NCBI RefSeq assembly: GCF_003996855.1
Contig: NZ_NRQY01000001.1
Location: forward strand, 1,092,881 to 1,156,880
Source: Morganella morganii
GTDB lineage: Bacteria > Pseudomonadota > Gammaproteobacteria > Enterobacterales > Enterobacteriaceae
Direction of reading: 5' to 3'
DNA: 64,000 bases
Shown piece by piece: positions 1 through 12,141 of the stretch. Both the position numbers and the translations under genes were made by a program. Positions within the stretch are counted from its first letter, which is position 1. Each line of letters begins with the position of its first letter. The notes under the pieces were generated by a model. The model saw nothing but the letters and a program-made list of their open reading frames with translations, was not told the DNA's origin and searched no databases.

Positions 1-440
1 ACACCGGTTCCCAGCACCCCAATTTCAAATTCATCAAATGTGAACGCAGGTTGTGCTTTCCAGATACGCTGTTCCTGCTGACGTTTGTAGATATCCATTT
101 TGCGGAAATACCACAGCGCTTTGGCAACTGCGTACTCCTGCATCTGCGCCCCCATCCCGGTATCTTCGAGGCGGATCACCGGTACCCCGGCAGGCAGTGT
201 GCCCGGATTCGCCTGCTCCTGCTTCAGAATGGCATCCACCCCGGCACCCAGTGCAAAGACACCTTTCATGGTGGTCCGCCCGGACAGACACTCACGCGGC
301 GGTAACCACACCAGGGCATAATCCGCCGGCTGGTTATCACCCGGAACCCATTTGCGGATATCAGCCTGCGGCAGATGTTTTTTCATGCCGTTGATCCACA
401 GCTCAGAATCAAAAAAAGGATGGTAGAAAATAATATTCAT
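1..440 (-). CDS. ghrA: Glyoxylate/hydroxypyruvate reductase A, N-terminal part (gene runs off the window start)
   Basis: NADPH-dependent 2-hydroxyacid dehydrogenase that reduces glyoxylate to glycolate and hydroxypyruvate to glycerate in the cytoplasm. The visible 146 residues begin MNIIFYHPFF and carry the blocks FALGAGVD and RLEDTGMGAQMQEYAV, which match E. coli GhrA closely. The reading breaks off at GVLGTG, the start of the Rossmann nucleotide-binding motif, so the catalytic Arg/Glu/His lie outside the window. The start is the ATG at 440, preceded by a purine-rich AGGAGCG. In E. coli ghrA also lies next to a serine tRNA gene, as here, which supports orthology. The identification is secure; only the missing C-terminal part cannot be judged. 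Confidence 0.95.
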   Translation of the reverse strand, partial: MNIIFYHPFFDSELWINGMKKHLPQADIRKWVPGDNQPADYALVWLPPRECLSGRTTMKGVFALGAGVDAILKQEQANPGTLPAGVPVIRLEDTGMGAQMQEYAVAKALWYFRKMDIYKRQQEQRIWKAQPAFTFDEFEIGVLGTG

Positions 441-702
441 GCGGCGCTCCTCTGTTTTTTTACCAGCCTGATAGGATTACGCAAAGAATTCAAGCCCCGG
501 ACAGATTTTCACCTCGTTAAAATGTTGTTATTGTTAACTGACCTGCATAATTTTCCGGCAAATAGTTTTCCGCTGAAAAAAATCACCGGTCACTTTTTAT
601 GCGGCCGGTACTGTGTTTTTACCGGAACCGCTATGTTAATCACCAATATGCTGTTTTTTTAATTAAACGAACGAAAAAACACATTTTTTTTCATGGAGTG
701 TA
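441..702. other. Intergenic stretch between ghrA and the serine tRNA
   Basis: AT-rich, non-coding. It must hold the ghrA promoter on the minus strand, but I see no convincing hexamer pair. The open frame that crosses it on the plus strand is a shadow of the ghrA 5' end continued into non-coding sequence. Confidence 0.5.
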
Positions 703-731
703 TTGACGGGTTACGTCGCTTCCCCTATAGT
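703..731 (+). promoter_or_regulatory. Promoter of the serine tRNA gene
   Basis: TTGACG at 703-708 and TATAGT at 726-731 are separated by exactly 17 bases, followed by a GC-rich stretch GCGCCCCG that resembles a stringent-type discriminator. The tRNA starts about 45 bases downstream of the -10 element. Confidence 0.85.
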
Positions 732-775
732 AGCGCCCCGTTGCAGCGAGATATCAACGCAACGAACAGTACCCC

Positions 776-865
776 GGTGAGGTGTCCGAGTGGCTGAAGG
801 AGCACGCCTGGAAAGTGTGTATGCGCGAAAGTGCATCGAGGGTTCGAACCCCTCTCTCACCGCCA
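776..865 (+). tRNA. serX: tRNA-Ser (anticodon GGA)
   Basis: A 90-base class II tRNA with encoded CCA. The acceptor arm GGTGAGG pairs with TCTCACC (one G-T), the discriminator is G, the anticodon loop reads CTGGAAA giving anticodon GGA (reads UCC/UCU), there is a long variable arm, and the T-arm is GGTTCGAACCC. It matches E. coli serW/serX closely, and the adjacency to ghrA corresponds to serX. It is a single copy with its own promoter and terminator. Confidence 0.97.
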
Positions 866-872
866 CATTAAG

Positions 873-906
873 AAAAAAGCCTGCTGAGCAATCAGCAGGC
901 TTTTTT
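873..906 (+). terminator. Intrinsic terminator of the serine tRNA
   Basis: Perfect stem GCCTGCTGA / TCAGCAGGC with a GCAA loop, flanked by six A and six T, so it could also work in the reverse direction. Confidence 0.93.
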
Positions 907-1133
907 CGTTTCCGCCTTTTCTTTTTTTGTGCTGCAATCATGACCAGCGGCAGAATATCCTGTTTTATTACACCTTAACTTCTTCATATTTTTGATTTTA
1001 TTTTAATATCCGCTATTGTATACAACGTCATTTGATGTATCTCAGCTAAATCTCTCTCTGTTTTGCGTACACTAATGCGCTTTGGCGTCTCCCTATTTTT
1101 TTCATATGACTCAGAGGTGACAGTTGTCCGGAA

Positions 1134-2855
1134 ATGAAAATTTCAACATTTAAAGGATTATCTCTTTTTTCTGCATTAATTGACTCGTGCTGGAAACAGC
1201 CTTACTCCGTTTCCCGTCTGATAAAAGATACCATTGCGGGTATCACCGTCGGGATTATTGCTATCCCGCTGGCCATGGCTCTGGCTATCGGCAGTGGTGT
1301 GGCACCGCAATATGGCCTGTATACGGCTGCTATCGCCGGTATTGTGATTGCGGTGACCGGCGGCTCCCGTTTCAGTGTCTCCGGGCCGACCGCCGCGTTT
1401 GTGGTGATCCTCTACCCCGTTTCCCAGCAGTTCGGATTGGGCGGGTTACTGATAGCCACGCTGATGTCTGGGATTATCCTGCTGGCGATGGGTCTGGCGC
1501 GTTTCGGTAAACTCATTGAATATATTCCGATTTCTGTGGTGCTCGGCTTCACCTCGGGGATTGCGATCACTATCGCCACCATGCAGGTGAAAGACTTTTT
1601 CGGCCTGACCATGGCGTATGTGCCGGAAAACTATGTGGATAAGGTGATTGCCCTTGTCAAAGCTATGCCGACCATTAATCTCTCCGATACCCTGATTGGC
1701 GTGACCACCCTGCTGGTACTGATTTACTGGCCCAAGCTGAAACTGCGTCTGCCCGGCCACCTCCCCGCCGTGATTGCCGGGATGCTGGTGATGCTGGTGC
1801 TGTCACTGTTCGGTATGGAAGCGGCCACCATCGGCTCCCGCTTCAGTTATACCCTGGCGGACGGCACGCAGGGTGCGGGAATTCCGCCGATTCTGCCGCA
1901 ATTTATCCTGCCGTGGAATTTACCGACCTCGGACGGCAAAGAATTTGTGTTCAGCTGGGCCACGATTACGGCGCTGATGCCTGCCGCTTTTTCGATGGCA
2001 ATGCTCGGCGCGATTGAATCGCTGCTTTGTGCCGTCGTGCTCGACGGGATGACCGGCAAAAAACATAACTCCAACGGGGAATTGCTGGGCCAGGGGCTGG
2101 GTAATATCACCGCGCCGTTCTTCGGCGGTATCACCGCCACTGCCGCGATTGCCCGCTCTGCCGCTAACGTGCGCGCCGGAGCCACATCACCGGTCTCTGC
2201 CATTATCCACTCCCTGCTGGTGTTGCTGACCCTGCTGGTTCTGGCACCACTGCTCTCGTATCTGCCGCTGGCCGCGATGTCCGCCCTGCTGCTGCTGGTG
2301 GCGTGGAATATGAGTAAAGCGGCAAAAGTGATTGAACTTATCCGCCGCGCACCGAAAGACGATATTATCGTGCTGCTGTTGTGCCTGAGCCTCACGGTAC
2401 TGTTTGATATGGTGATCGCCATCAGTGTCGGGATTGTGCTGGCTTCACTGCTGTTTATGCGCCGTATCGCTAATATGACGCGGCTGAGTGAATCCTCTTA
2501 TACCGATCACGATAAAGGCCTGCTGGTGGTCCGTGTTAACGGCCCGCTGTTCTTTGCCGCTGCCGAGCGGATTTTTGATGACCTGAAAGTCAAAAGTGCG
2601 GGATATCACACCATTGTGATGCAATGGGACGCGGTGCCGGTACTGGATGCGGGCGGATTAAAAGCGTTTCGCCGTTTTATTGATGAAGCCGGTGTGGACA
2701 CCCATATTGTGGTCACCGATATCCCGTTCCAGCCGCTGAAAACCCTGGCACGGGCACGGATTGTGCCGGTTGAGAATAAAATCAGCTTTTACCCGTCAGT
2801 CAGCAAAGCACTGATTGAACTGGGGCTGATGGACGGTGTGACATCTGAGGCATGA
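1134..2855 (+). CDS. dauA: SulP-family C4-dicarboxylic acid transporter DauA
   Basis: Inner-membrane SulP/SLC26 anion transporter of 573 residues. E. coli DauA (formerly YchM, 559 aa) takes up succinate and other C4-dicarboxylates aerobically at acidic pH. The first 430 residues form a hydrophobic multi-span domain with the family blocks [37 protein letters not shown] and the highly conserved [15 protein letters not shown]. The last 120 residues form a cytoplasmic STAS domain ([11 protein letters not shown]). The start ATG at 1134 has only a poor ribosome site, GTCCGG. In E. coli dauA follows prs; here it sits beyond kdsA beside the tRNA, so the cluster has been rearranged, with dauA monocistronic and terminated at 2888. 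Function is by homology. Confidence 0.95.
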   Translation: MKISTFKGLSLFSALIDSCWKQPYSVSRLIKDTIAGITVGIIAIPLAMALAIGSGVAPQYGLYTAAIAGIVIAVTGGSRFSVSGPTAAFVVILYPVSQQFGLGGLLIATLMSGIILLAMGLARFGKLIEYIPISVVLGFTSGIAITIATMQVKDFFGLTMAYVPENYVDKVIALVKAMPTINLSDTLIGVTTLLVLIYWPKLKLRLPGHLPAVIAGMLVMLVLSLFGMEAATIGSRFSYTLADGTQGAGIPPILPQFILPWNLPTSDGKEFVFSWATITALMPAAFSMAMLGAIESLLCAVVLDGMTGKKHNSNGELLGQGLGNITAPFFGGITATAAIARSAANVRAGATSPVSAIIHSLLVLLTLLVLAPLLSYLPLAAMSALLLLVAWNMSKAAKVIELIRRAPKDDIIVLLLCLSLTVLFDMVIAISVGIVLASLLFMRRIANMTRLSESSYTDHDKGLLVVRVNGPLFFAAAERIFDDLKVKSAGYHTIVMQWDAVPVLDAGGLKAFRRFIDEAGVDTHIVVTDIPFQPLKTLARARIVPVENKISFYPSVSKALIELGLMDGVTSEA

Positions 2856-2887
2856 TGACGTCAGTGTTCAGGTTATACTGAGTACAG

Positions 2888-2917
2888 CGGCGGACGGTAA
2901 TGTCCGCCGTTTCTTTA
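2888..2917 (+). terminator. Terminator after dauA
   Basis: CGGCGGAC / GTCCGCCG stem, loop GGTAAT, followed by TTTCTTT. The T tract is interrupted, so termination may be partial and let some transcript reach the next gene. Confidence 0.8.
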
Positions 2918-2937
2918 TCTGTCACCGGAGAAAAATT

Positions 2938-3387
2938 ATGGCAGTATTTCGTCTTCCCTTCCTTAACTGGCTGATTATCAATGGTATTGCAGCAGTCTGG
3001 CTGTATGCCAAAGATGCACTGGTGATTCAGTTCAGCGGATGGAGTGGTATTTTGGCCATATTAATCGGGCTGGAAAGCCTCGGCTGGATTGGCGCGTCAC
3101 TGGTGTACTTCCGCCGCCATAACACCACGCCGAACCCGCTCGGCGAAGCCACGCATCTGATCACCGGCGGGCCGTTCCGGCTATCACGTAATCCGGTTTA
3201 TCTCGCACTGACCACTGCCTGTATCGGATTTGCGCTGCTGACCCATTCATATTATTTTCTTATCGGCGGACTGATTTTCTGGCTGATCACCGATCTGTTC
3301 AGCATCCCGCAAGAAGAGAAATTCCTTGCCGGAAAATTTAAACAGGAATGGACGGCATATTGTCAGCAGACACGGCGCTGGTTGTGA
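2938..3387 (+). CDS. Isoprenylcysteine carboxyl methyltransferase-like (PEMT/ICMT family) membrane protein
   Basis: A 149-residue integral membrane protein with about four hydrophobic segments. The block GPFRLSRNPVYLAL (residues about 78-91), followed by PQEEKFL near residue 122, is the signature of the PEMT/ICMT family, whose bacterial members are predicted SAM-dependent methyltransferases of lipids or small molecules. The conserved Arg-Asn-Pro-x-Tyr and Glu-Glu of the cofactor site are present. ATG at 2938 has a good ribosome site (CGGAG). It follows dauA after a terminator and converges on yhcC. The substrate is unknown and cannot be read from the sequence; ICMT-like is a fold assignment, not evidence of protein prenyl methylation. 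Confidence 0.8.
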   Translation: MAVFRLPFLNWLIINGIAAVWLYAKDALVIQFSGWSGILAILIGLESLGWIGASLVYFRRHNTTPNPLGEATHLITGGPFRLSRNPVYLALTTACIGFALLTHSYYFLIGGLIFWLITDLFSIPQEEKFLAGKFKQEWTAYCQQTRRWL

Positions 3388-3403
3388 TAACACGTATTGC
3401 AAA

Positions 3404-4306
3404 TCAGATTGCGCTGCCCTGACCACCGTTTGCCAGCAGATACTGCCACAGGCCGTTCATACCGAGCCAGCGATTGCTGCACCAGTCCGGTGCCAGTAAG
3501 GTCGGGCGCCGCGCGCTAGCGCAGATGCGGTGATAAATAACATCCGGCGGGGTGTGGCGGATCATTTCTCCGGCGGTGGTGACATATTCTTCGAGAGAGA
3601 TTGTGGGTAAGCGCCCCGCCCGCCAGGCTTTTGCCATCGTGCTGCCGTCCACAATATGCAGCGGATGCAGTTTGATACCTTCAACGCCGGTATCCAGCAC
3701 ACGCTCAAGTGTAATGAGATTATCAGCGGCCGTTTCCCCCGGCAGACCGGTGATCAGGTGACAGCACACTTTCAGCCCGCGTTCACGGGCGGCCCGGGTG
3801 GTGGCCTGATAACAGGCAAAATCATGACCACGGTTGATGCGCTTCAGGGTTTTATCATGCGCGGTCTGCAATCCCAGCTCCAGCCACACCTCATAGCCCT
3901 GCTGCTGATAGCGCTGAAGCAGATCCAGCACCGCCACCGGCACACAATCCGGCCGGGTGCCGACACACAATCCCACCACATCCGCCTGTGTCAGTGCAGA
4001 TTCATACATTTCACGCAGCAGTTCAACTTCCGCATAGGTGCTGGTATACGCCTGAAAATAGGCAAGATAGCGTTTGGCGCGGGTGATTTTGCCGGATTGC
4101 TGACTCAGTTGATCCTCAATGGAATCATACTGCGCATTTTCATCCGCAAAAGAGGCCACATTACAGAAAGTACAACCGCCGCGCCCGAGGGTGCCGTCAC
4201 GGTTGGGGCAGCTGAAGCCGCCGTGGAGGGTAATTTTATGGATTTTTTCGCCATAACGGCGCTGAAGATCAGCGCCGAACATGTTAACGACTGTGTGAAG
4301 CTGCAT
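3404..4306 (-). CDS. yhcC: Radical SAM protein YhcC (TIGR01212 family)
   Basis: A 300-residue cytoplasmic radical SAM enzyme of unknown substrate. The iron-sulfur cluster motif is the variant form of this family, with CPNRDGTLGRGGCTFC at about residues 33-48, so the first spacing is nine residues instead of three. Other family blocks are LGLQTAHDKTLKRINRGHDF and GIKLHPLHIV. The E. coli protein is about 309 aa. The gene ends seven bases from the oppositely read methyltransferase gene, and its start lies six bases after the kdsA stop, so it is probably the last gene of the hemA-to-kdsA transcript. In E. coli yhcC is elsewhere (near gltB), so this pairing is a local arrangement. Confidence 0.92.
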   Translation of the reverse strand: MQLHTVVNMFGADLQRRYGEKIHKITLHGGFSCPNRDGTLGRGGCTFCNVASFADENAQYDSIEDQLSQQSGKITRAKRYLAYFQAYTSTYAEVELLREMYESALTQADVVGLCVGTRPDCVPVAVLDLLQRYQQQGYEVWLELGLQTAHDKTLKRINRGHDFACYQATTRAARERGLKVCCHLITGLPGETAADNLITLERVLDTGVEGIKLHPLHIVDGSTMAKAWRAGRLPTISLEEYVTTAGEMIRHTPPDVIYHRICASARRPTLLAPDWCSNRWLGMNGLWQYLLANGGQGSAI

Positions 4307-4312
4307 CGGAAA

Positions 4313-5188
<876 letters not shown>

Positions 5189-5230
5189 TTAAATTGCGTT
5201 TATGAAAATATTTAAAGCGATATCAGCTTG

Positions 5231-6037
5231 TCAATGCAGAACGATATGCTGCTGCTCGTATGTATGGATCTGCATTTTTATCATTTCAGATACGGGGTCC
5301 TGCGGACATTGCTCAATAAAATAGTTCAGGTCGGAAACCGCGATATGACTGCAATCCAGCTGGGCATAAATCAGCCCGCGATCGCGGATTTCATACGGGT
5401 CATCCGGATCAAATAATAAAATGGTTTCGCTGACTTTCAGTGCCTGCTCCATTTTTTTCTCTTCCATCAGCGCGACTTTAATACTGTCGAGGTATTTGCG
5501 CACTACATGGCTGTTTTCGGCTTCTTCGAGATCATCGCCGGTCAGGTGATGTGCCGGACTGACCGTGCCTTTAATCCAGACATCCAGCGTGTGCTGATCC
5601 AGCAAATCGCCGTTAATCGGGTTGATAAACAGCGTATCGTCGTCAAGATCGGCACGCAGAATAAGCTGAGTCGGGAAAACAACCGGCACAACCGGCAGAC
5701 CGATGGCCTGTGCAATATGCAGAAACAGGATGCCGAGCGAAACCGGCGAACCGCGCTGCGTGCGCAGCACATTGTCCAGCCACAGGGTGTCAGACAATGA
5801 ATAAACACCGCTGGCACCACCGAACTGCCATTTATGGTAAAAGAGGGTAATCAGTGTCTGTAAACAGGTCTGTTCGTCGGACTGCGGCGGGAGGCGTTTA
5901 CGGGTCTGGCGGATAAGTTCATTGATGTGTGTCTCTGCCTTTTCCCGGTCAAAATCAGGGCGGACAGCTTTCAGCACTAACATAATGCCGCTCAGTAACG
6001 GCGCACCATTGAATTCAAAATCGGCAATGCTTTTCAT
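5231..6037 (-). CDS. sirB1: SirB1 family protein (transglutaminase-like plus TPR)
   Basis: A 268-residue protein of the SirB1/YchA family. Residues about 30-180 resemble the transglutaminase-like domain of the family (LDNVLRTQRGSPVSLGILFLHIAQAIGLPV), but the catalytic cysteine is not evident at the expected place, so enzymatic activity is doubtful. The C-terminal part (LEEAENSHVVRKYLDSIK, then EQALKVSETILLFDPDDP) is a TPR-type helical repeat. The exact role is unknown. It overlaps prmC by four bases (ATGA). In E. coli sirB2 lies between prmC and sirB1; here it is absent. Confidence 0.92.
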   Translation of the reverse strand: MKSIADFEFNGAPLLSGIMLVLKAVRPDFDREKAETHINELIRQTRKRLPPQSDEQTCLQTLITLFYHKWQFGGASGVYSLSDTLWLDNVLRTQRGSPVSLGILFLHIAQAIGLPVVPVVFPTQLILRADLDDDTLFINPINGDLLDQHTLDVWIKGTVSPAHHLTGDDLEEAENSHVVRKYLDSIKVALMEEKKMEQALKVSETILLFDPDDPYEIRDRGLIYAQLDCSHIAVSDLNYFIEQCPQDPVSEMIKMQIHTYEQQHIVLH

Positions 6038-6870
6038 TTCTCTTCCCGTAGACCTAAAGTAACCCGATCATTTCCGCCATAATCGCGGCGGGTTTCCACC
6101 CGGTAAAATCCGTTTTTCCGGAACAGTTCACGAACAGCCTCTCCCTGCCGCCAGCCGTGTTCCACAATCAGCCACCCGCCGGGTGTCAGATAATGTGCGG
6201 ACTGCGCAGCGATTTCCGCCAGATCGGCCAGGCCGTTCTGCGGAGCAACCAGTGCACTGCGCGGCTCGAAACGGACATCTCCCTGCTCCAGATGCTCATC
6301 ATTCTCATCAATATATGGCGGGTTACTCACTATCATAGCAAATTGATGAATCGGCAGTGAAGCAAACCAGCGACTTTCTTTAAACACCGTGTTTGTCAGT
6401 CCCAGACGGGCGGCATTACGCTGTGCCAGTGCCACAGCATCAGGCTGAATATCCGCCCCGGTCACGTGACAGTCCGGCCGTTCGGAAGCCAGCGCCAGCG
6501 CAATCGCACCGGTGCCGGTACCGAGATCCAGAATATCGCAGGATGATGCCGGTAACAATTCCAGTGCCGCTTCCACCAGACATTCGGTATCCGGACGCGG
6601 GATCAGTGTGGCGGGAGACACTTCCAGCGGCAGTGACCAGAATTCACGCACACCCGTGATATACGCCACCGGCTCGCCCTGCTCCCGGCGGACAAGCAGC
6701 GCCTCAAGACGCTGCTGTTCATCCCCGCTGAGCGGCGTTTCATCAAATGCAATAATGTAGCTGCGGGTGCGGCCGGTGACAAACGTCAGCAGAATCTCCG
6801 CATCCCGTTTCGGGCTGTCACTGTGATTTAAACGGCTGACAGCTTCCGTCAGCCAGGTCCGGAACGTCAT
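6034..6870 (-). CDS. prmC: Release factor glutamine methyltransferase PrmC
   Basis: Transfers a methyl group from SAM to the Gln of the GGQ motif of release factors RF1 and RF2, raising termination efficiency. The N-terminal helical domain (about 1-80) is followed by a Rossmann methyltransferase domain with motif I ILDLGTGTGAIALALA and the glutamine-binding NPPY (SNPPYIDENDEHL). Length is 278 residues, normal for the family. The ATG at 6870 overlaps the prfA stop as TGATG, so translation is coupled to its own substrate's gene. An upstream in-frame TTG exists but is less likely. Confidence 0.97.
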   Translation of the reverse strand: MTFRTWLTEAVSRLNHSDSPKRDAEILLTFVTGRTRSYIIAFDETPLSGDEQQRLEALLVRREQGEPVAYITGVREFWSLPLEVSPATLIPRPDTECLVEAALELLPASSCDILDLGTGTGAIALALASERPDCHVTGADIQPDAVALAQRNAARLGLTNTVFKESRWFASLPIHQFAMIVSNPPYIDENDEHLEQGDVRFEPRSALVAPQNGLADLAEIAAQSAHYLTPGGWLIVEHGWRQGEAVRELFRKNGFYRVETRRDYGGNDRVTLGLREEK

Positions 6871-7952
6871 CAATCCTGCTCAGACAGCGCCGCGAGCTGA
6901 TCTGCCTGATATTCGTTCACCAGCGGCTGGATCAGTGAATCCAGCTTGCCTTCCATCACCTCATCCAGACGGTACAGCGTCAGGTTGATGCGGTGATCTG
7001 TCACCCGCCCCTGCGGGAAGTTATAGGTGCGGATACGATCCGAACGGTCGCCGGAACCCAGCAGATTGCGGCGCTCAGAGGCTTCCGCCTCATGGCGGCG
7101 GGATTCTTCCGCCGCCTTGATACGCGCCGCCAGCACCGACAGTGCTTTGGCTTTGTTTTTATGCTGCGAACGCTCGTCCTGACACTCCACCACAATCCCG
7201 CTCGGGATATGAGTGATACGGATAGCGGAGTCCGTGGTGTTAACGTGCTGACCACCGGCTCCGGATGAGCGGAAGGTATCAATACGCAGATCCGCCGGGT
7301 TGATATCCGGCAGTTCCGCTTCAGGCACTTCCGCCAGCACTGCGACAGTACAGGCAGAGGTATGGATACGGCCCTGGGATTCGGTTTCCGGCACACGCTG
7401 CACACGGTGACCGCCGGATTCAAACTTCAGGTTCCCGTACGCATTTTCACCGGCGACTCTGAAAATTATCTCTTTATATCCGCCGTGCTCGCCATCGTTA
7501 CTGTTCATAATCTCAATCCGCCAGCGGCGTGATTCCGCATAACGGCTGTACATGCGGAACAGATCACCGGCAAACAGCGCCGCTTCATCACCACCGGTGC
7601 CTGCACGGACTTCCAGGAAGCAGTTGCGTTCATCATCCGGATCTTTCGGCAGTAATAAGACCTGTAATTCCTGCTCTAAGGTTTCATTCCGCAGTTTTGC
7701 GTCTTTCAGCTCTTCCTGTGCCATTTCCTTCATTTCAGGATCATCAAGAAGCATTTGCGCGGTTTCGATATCATCCTGAATGGTCTGCCAGGCTTCAAAA
7801 CATTTCGCAATGTCAGTCAGTTGCGCATATTCTTTCGACAAGGCACGGAATTTATTCTGATCAGCGATAACACCGGCGTCCGCAAGGTGCGCCTGAATTT
7901 CTTCATAACGTTCTTTCAATGCTTCCAGTTTTGCGACAATAGAAGGCTTCAT
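6870..7952 (-). CDS. prfA: Peptide chain release factor 1
   Basis: Recognises UAA and UAG stop codons and triggers peptide release. The 360 residues carry the peptidyl-transferase loop [17 protein letters not shown] (GGQ near residue 233) and the codon-recognition PxT motif, which reads PET within [18 protein letters not shown]. coli has PAT at this place. The middle position is variable in the family, so I do not expect altered specificity. It is second in the operon, 36 bases after hemA and one base overlapping prmC. ATG at 7952 gives the standard N-terminus [12 protein letters not shown]. Confidence 0.98.
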   Translation of the reverse strand: MKPSIVAKLEALKERYEEIQAHLADAGVIADQNKFRALSKEYAQLTDIAKCFEAWQTIQDDIETAQMLLDDPEMKEMAQEELKDAKLRNETLEQELQVLLLPKDPDDERNCFLEVRAGTGGDEAALFAGDLFRMYSRYAESRRWRIEIMNSNDGEHGGYKEIIFRVAGENAYGNLKFESGGHRVQRVPETESQGRIHTSACTVAVLAEVPEAELPDINPADLRIDTFRSSGAGGQHVNTTDSAIRITHIPSGIVVECQDERSQHKNKAKALSVLAARIKAAEESRRHEAEASERRNLLGSGDRSDRIRTYNFPQGRVTDHRINLTLYRLDEVMEGKLDSLIQPLVNEYQADQLAALSEQD

Positions 7953-7988
7953 TCGTAGTCTGCTACCTTAAAAAATATATAGAGGAAG

Positions 7989-9251
7989 TTAATGATGCTC
8001 CAGCCCGAGGCTGTCGCGTAACAGAGTCAGCCGGCCGGTATCACCGTCACCGGCGGCCTGCTGAAGTGATTTGGTCGGTGCGTGGATCAGGCGGTTGGTC
8101 AGTTGCTGAGACATCTGGTTGATGACCTCTTCCGGGTCATGCCCCTGCTGAATCAGTGCCACCGCTTTTGCGGCCATTGCGGCACGGATTTCTTCGGCCT
8201 GCTCACGGTATTCACGGATAGTATTTACCGCGCTCTGGGCGCGCAGCCATTCCATAAAGTGCCCGCTCTCCTGCACCACAATGGATTCCGCCTGTTGTGC
8301 TGCCACCTGACGCTGCGCCAGATTGTGCTCAATAATCGCCTCGAGGTCATCCACCGTGTAGAGATAGACGTTACTGAGCTTTTCCACATCGGCTTCAATA
8401 TCCCGGGGAACCGCGATATCCACCAGCAGTACAGGCCGGTTACGGCGGGCTTTAAGAGCACGTTCCACCATACCTTTACCGATAATCGGCAACGGGCTGG
8501 CCGTGGAGCTGATAACAATATCCGCCTCCGCCAGCCGGCTGTCGATTTCCGGCAGTGTGATCACCTCTGCATTGACTTCCTGCGCCAGCACGCGGGCCCG
8601 TTCACGGGTCCGGTTGGCGATCATCATATGTTTTACGCCGTGCTCGTTCAGGTGACGGGCAACCAGTTCAATGGTTTCCCCCGCCCCGACCAGCAGGATA
8701 TTCAGTTTGGATAAGGATTCGAAAATCTGACGCGCCAGTGTACAGGCCGCAAATGCTACCGATACCGCATTGGCACCGATATCCGTTTCAGTGCGTACCC
8801 GTTTGGCAACAGAAAAGGATTTCTGGAACAGACGCTCCAGTTCCCTGGAAAGTGAACGGTGTGTCTGCGATTGCGCAAAGGCTTTTTTGACCTGCCCCAG
8901 AATCTGCGGCTCACCGAGTACCAGAGAATCCAGCCCGCTGGCCACGCGCATCAGATGACTGACGGCGTCATTATCCTGATGCCAGTAAAGGCTGGACATC
9001 AGTTCCTGCGGGTTGATGTTGTGATAGCGGCACAGCCAGTCAATCAGCTGATTCCGCTGATCATTCTGTTCATCCACACTGAGATAGATTTCTGTCCGGT
9101 TGCAGGTAGACAGCACAACGCCGCCGCTCACGGACGGTTGTTCGAGCAGATTGGTTAATGCCGCTTCCATGCTGTCCGGTGAGAACGTCACTTTCTCACG
9201 CAAGGCCACAGGCGCGGTTTTATGGTTAATGCCGAGAGCTAATAAAGTCAT
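7989..9251 (-). CDS. hemA: Glutamyl-tRNA reductase
   Basis: Reduces glutamyl-tRNA(Glu) to glutamate-1-semialdehyde with NADPH, the first committed step of haem synthesis by the C5 route. The 420 residues start [15 protein letters not shown]; the N-terminal Thr/Leu/Leu region confers haem-dependent proteolysis in enterobacteria. The catalytic Cys is in [11 protein letters not shown] (about residue 50), the NADPH domain contains [16 protein letters not shown], and the C-terminal dimerisation domain ends [18 protein letters not shown] chose ATG 9251; the longer open frame upstream is not conserved. It is divergent from lolB as in E. coli, and first gene of hemA-prfA-prmC-sirB1-kdsA. Confidence 0.98.
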   Translation of the reverse strand: MTLLALGINHKTAPVALREKVTFSPDSMEAALTNLLEQPSVSGGVVLSTCNRTEIYLSVDEQNDQRNQLIDWLCRYHNINPQELMSSLYWHQDNDAVSHLMRVASGLDSLVLGEPQILGQVKKAFAQSQTHRSLSRELERLFQKSFSVAKRVRTETDIGANAVSVAFAACTLARQIFESLSKLNILLVGAGETIELVARHLNEHGVKHMMIANRTRERARVLAQEVNAEVITLPEIDSRLAEADIVISSTASPLPIIGKGMVERALKARRNRPVLLVDIAVPRDIEADVEKLSNVYLYTVDDLEAIIEHNLAQRQVAAQQAESIVVQESGHFMEWLRAQSAVNTIREYREQAEEIRAAMAAKAVALIQQGHDPEEVINQMSQQLTNRLIHAPTKSLQQAAGDGDTGRLTLLRDSLGLEHH

Positions 9252-9531
9252 ATCCTGCAATACAGACCGGGGTAAGTGTGTAAAATACCGGTTAAGTATA
9301 CCGGAAATCAACACCCTTACTAAGGATAACTGCATGCATTTTAGCAGCCGGTTCCGCGCAATTAAAGCGTTAAACGGGAAACCGTGATAATAAGCACGTA
9401 ATGTGATGCGCAACAGTCTGTGTCAGCCGGGCGGATAATTGCGTAAATCAGCGTAAGAGAGGTAGGAAACAGCCACTGAAACAGGCACAATACTGTTATT
9501 GCTTTGATAAGTTGTTAAAGGAAATTACAAC

Positions 9532-10161
9532 GTGGCCTCTATTCAATTACCGCGCTTTATCCGGTTACTGCCCCTGTGCAGCCTGATACTTGCCGCCTGT
9601 ACTCTGCCCGACAATACAGAGAAAGGCGATGTTTCCGCCACCTCTGCCGGCTGGAAAGCACAGACAGAACACATTAATCAGTTACAGCGTTATCAGACAC
9701 GCGGATCATTTGCCTACATCGGTGCAACACAAAAAACGTATGCCCGTTTTTTCTGGCAGCAATACTCCCCCGACAGCTACAAGCTGCTGCTTACCAACCC
9801 GGTCGGCAGTACCGAACTGGAACTGATTGTCAAAGACGGTCAGACTCAGCTGACTGACAACAAAGGCCAAAAATATTACAGTGATGATCCGGACAGTATG
9901 ATTTACCAGCTGACCGATATGACCATCCCGATGGAAAACCTGCGTCAGTGGATTGTCGGCCTGCCGGGTGACGCACAGTCTTATGCCATCAGCAATCAGT
10001 ATCACCTGAAAGCGCTGAACTGGTCTCAGGGTATGGAAAAGTGGAAAGTCACTTATCAGTCCTATGATGAAAAAGTGTCCCCGCAACTGCCGAACCGCCT
10101 GGATATCGAACAGGGTGATAACCGTATTAAGCTTAAAATGGATTCATGGACACTCAACTGA
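9532..10161 (+). CDS. lolB: Outer membrane lipoprotein receptor LolB
   Basis: Accepts lipoproteins from the periplasmic chaperone LolA and inserts them in the outer membrane; essential. The 209-residue precursor has a lipoprotein signal peptide ending LILAAC, with acylated Cys23, and lacks Asp at +2 (Thr), consistent with its outer membrane location. Conserved parts include RGSFAYIG and [15 protein letters not shown]. The start is GTG at 9532 with AAAGGAAA ten bases upstream. It overlaps ispE by 16 bases, so the two are translationally coupled, and it is divergent from hemA across 280 bases. Confidence 0.95.
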   Translation: MASIQLPRFIRLLPLCSLILAACTLPDNTEKGDVSATSAGWKAQTEHINQLQRYQTRGSFAYIGATQKTYARFFWQQYSPDSYKLLLTNPVGSTELELIVKDGQTQLTDNKGQKYYSDDPDSMIYQLTDMTIPMENLRQWIVGLPGDAQSYAISNQYHLKALNWSQGMEKWKVTYQSYDEKVSPQLPNRLDIEQGDNRIKLKMDSWTLN

Positions 10162-11021
10162 CATCACTGACCTGGCCGTCGCCTGCCAAGCTGAACCTGT
10201 TTTTATATATCACAGGCCGCCGCGCGGACGGTTATCACACCCTGCAAACCCTGTTTCAGTTTCTGGATCATGGTGACAGTATCACAATCACACCGCGTAC
10301 TGACGGCGTGATTCGTCTGCTGACCCCGCTTGCCAGCGTACCGGATGAGCAAAATCTGGTGATCCGCGCAGCCCGTCTGTTACAGAACTATGCCCGTGAG
10401 CATCAGCTGACGTCAGATTTACCCGGTGCGGATATTGCTGTTGAAAAAATTCTGCCGATGGGCGGTGGTATCGGCGGTGGTTCCTCCAATGCGGCCACCG
10501 TTCTTATCGCCCTGAACTATCACTGGCAGTTACAGTTGCCCGATGACACTCTTGCAGAACTGGGCGTCACCCTCGGTGCTGATGTCCCGGTATTTGTCTG
10601 GGGTCACGCTGCAATTGCTGAAGGAATAGGCGAAATTCTGCACCCGGCATCTCCCCCGGAGTGCTGGTATCTGGTTGCACACCCCGGAATTTCGGTTCCG
10701 ACACCGCTTATCTTCACAGATCCGCAATTAATTCGCGACACGCCGATCCGCTCTCTGCCCGCATTATTACAGGCTCCGTACGCAAATGACTGTGAACCGA
10801 TCGCAAGAAAACGTTTTCGTGAGGTTGATGAGCTTCTTTCCTGGCTGCTACAATATGTTCCGTCACGCCTGACCGGTACGGGTGCATGTGTGTTCGGAGA
10901 GTTCGAAAACCAGGCAACCGCCCGACAGGTGTTAATTAACGCGCCGGCGTGGGTGAAGGGCTTTGTGGCACGTGGTGTCAACATTTCGCCGCTTCATCAG
11001 TTCCGCGCTGGTTTACTGTAA
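10146..11021 (+). CDS. ispE: 4-diphosphocytidyl-2-C-methyl-D-erythritol kinase
   Basis: GHMP-family kinase that phosphorylates CDP-methylerythritol in the MEP route to isoprenoid precursors; essential. The 291 residues contain the substrate block [20 protein letters not shown], the ATP-binding glycine loop [17 protein letters not shown] (about residues 99-115) and the C-terminal [12 protein letters not shown]. Length and order (lolB-ispE-prs) are as in E. coli. The start codon lies within the end of lolB. Confidence 0.97.
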   Translation: MDTQLTSLTWPSPAKLNLFLYITGRRADGYHTLQTLFQFLDHGDSITITPRTDGVIRLLTPLASVPDEQNLVIRAARLLQNYAREHQLTSDLPGADIAVEKILPMGGGIGGGSSNAATVLIALNYHWQLQLPDDTLAELGVTLGADVPVFVWGHAAIAEGIGEILHPASPPECWYLVAHPGISVPTPLIFTDPQLIRDTPIRSLPALLQAPYANDCEPIARKRFREVDELLSWLLQYVPSRLTGTGACVFGEFENQATARQVLINAPAWVKGFVARGVNISPLHQFRAGLL

Positions 11022-11031
11022 TTGCCCCTGA

Positions 11032-12045
<1,014 letters not shown>

Positions 12046-12075
12046 TTTCCGAATCAGGATACACATTGCGTGTTT

Positions 12076-12104
12076 AACCCGTTGTGAAAACAACGGGTTT
12101 TTTG
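12076..12104 (+). terminator. Terminator after prs
   Basis: AACCCGTTGT / ACAACGGGTT, ten perfect pairs with a GAAA tetraloop, followed by six T. Confidence 0.95.
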
Positions 12105-12141
12105 TTGGCAGGCGTTTTAACTGCTCAGGATAATAATCCGT

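Noticed and set aside
375..662. 95-codon plus-strand frame at the left end
   Set aside because: Half is antisense to ghrA and the rest is AT-rich non-coding sequence without ribosome site.
7370..7420. RF1 codon-recognition motif PET instead of E. coli PAT
   Set aside because: The middle residue of PxT is variable in RF1 proteins; Pro and Thr are kept, so changed stop-codon specificity is not implied.
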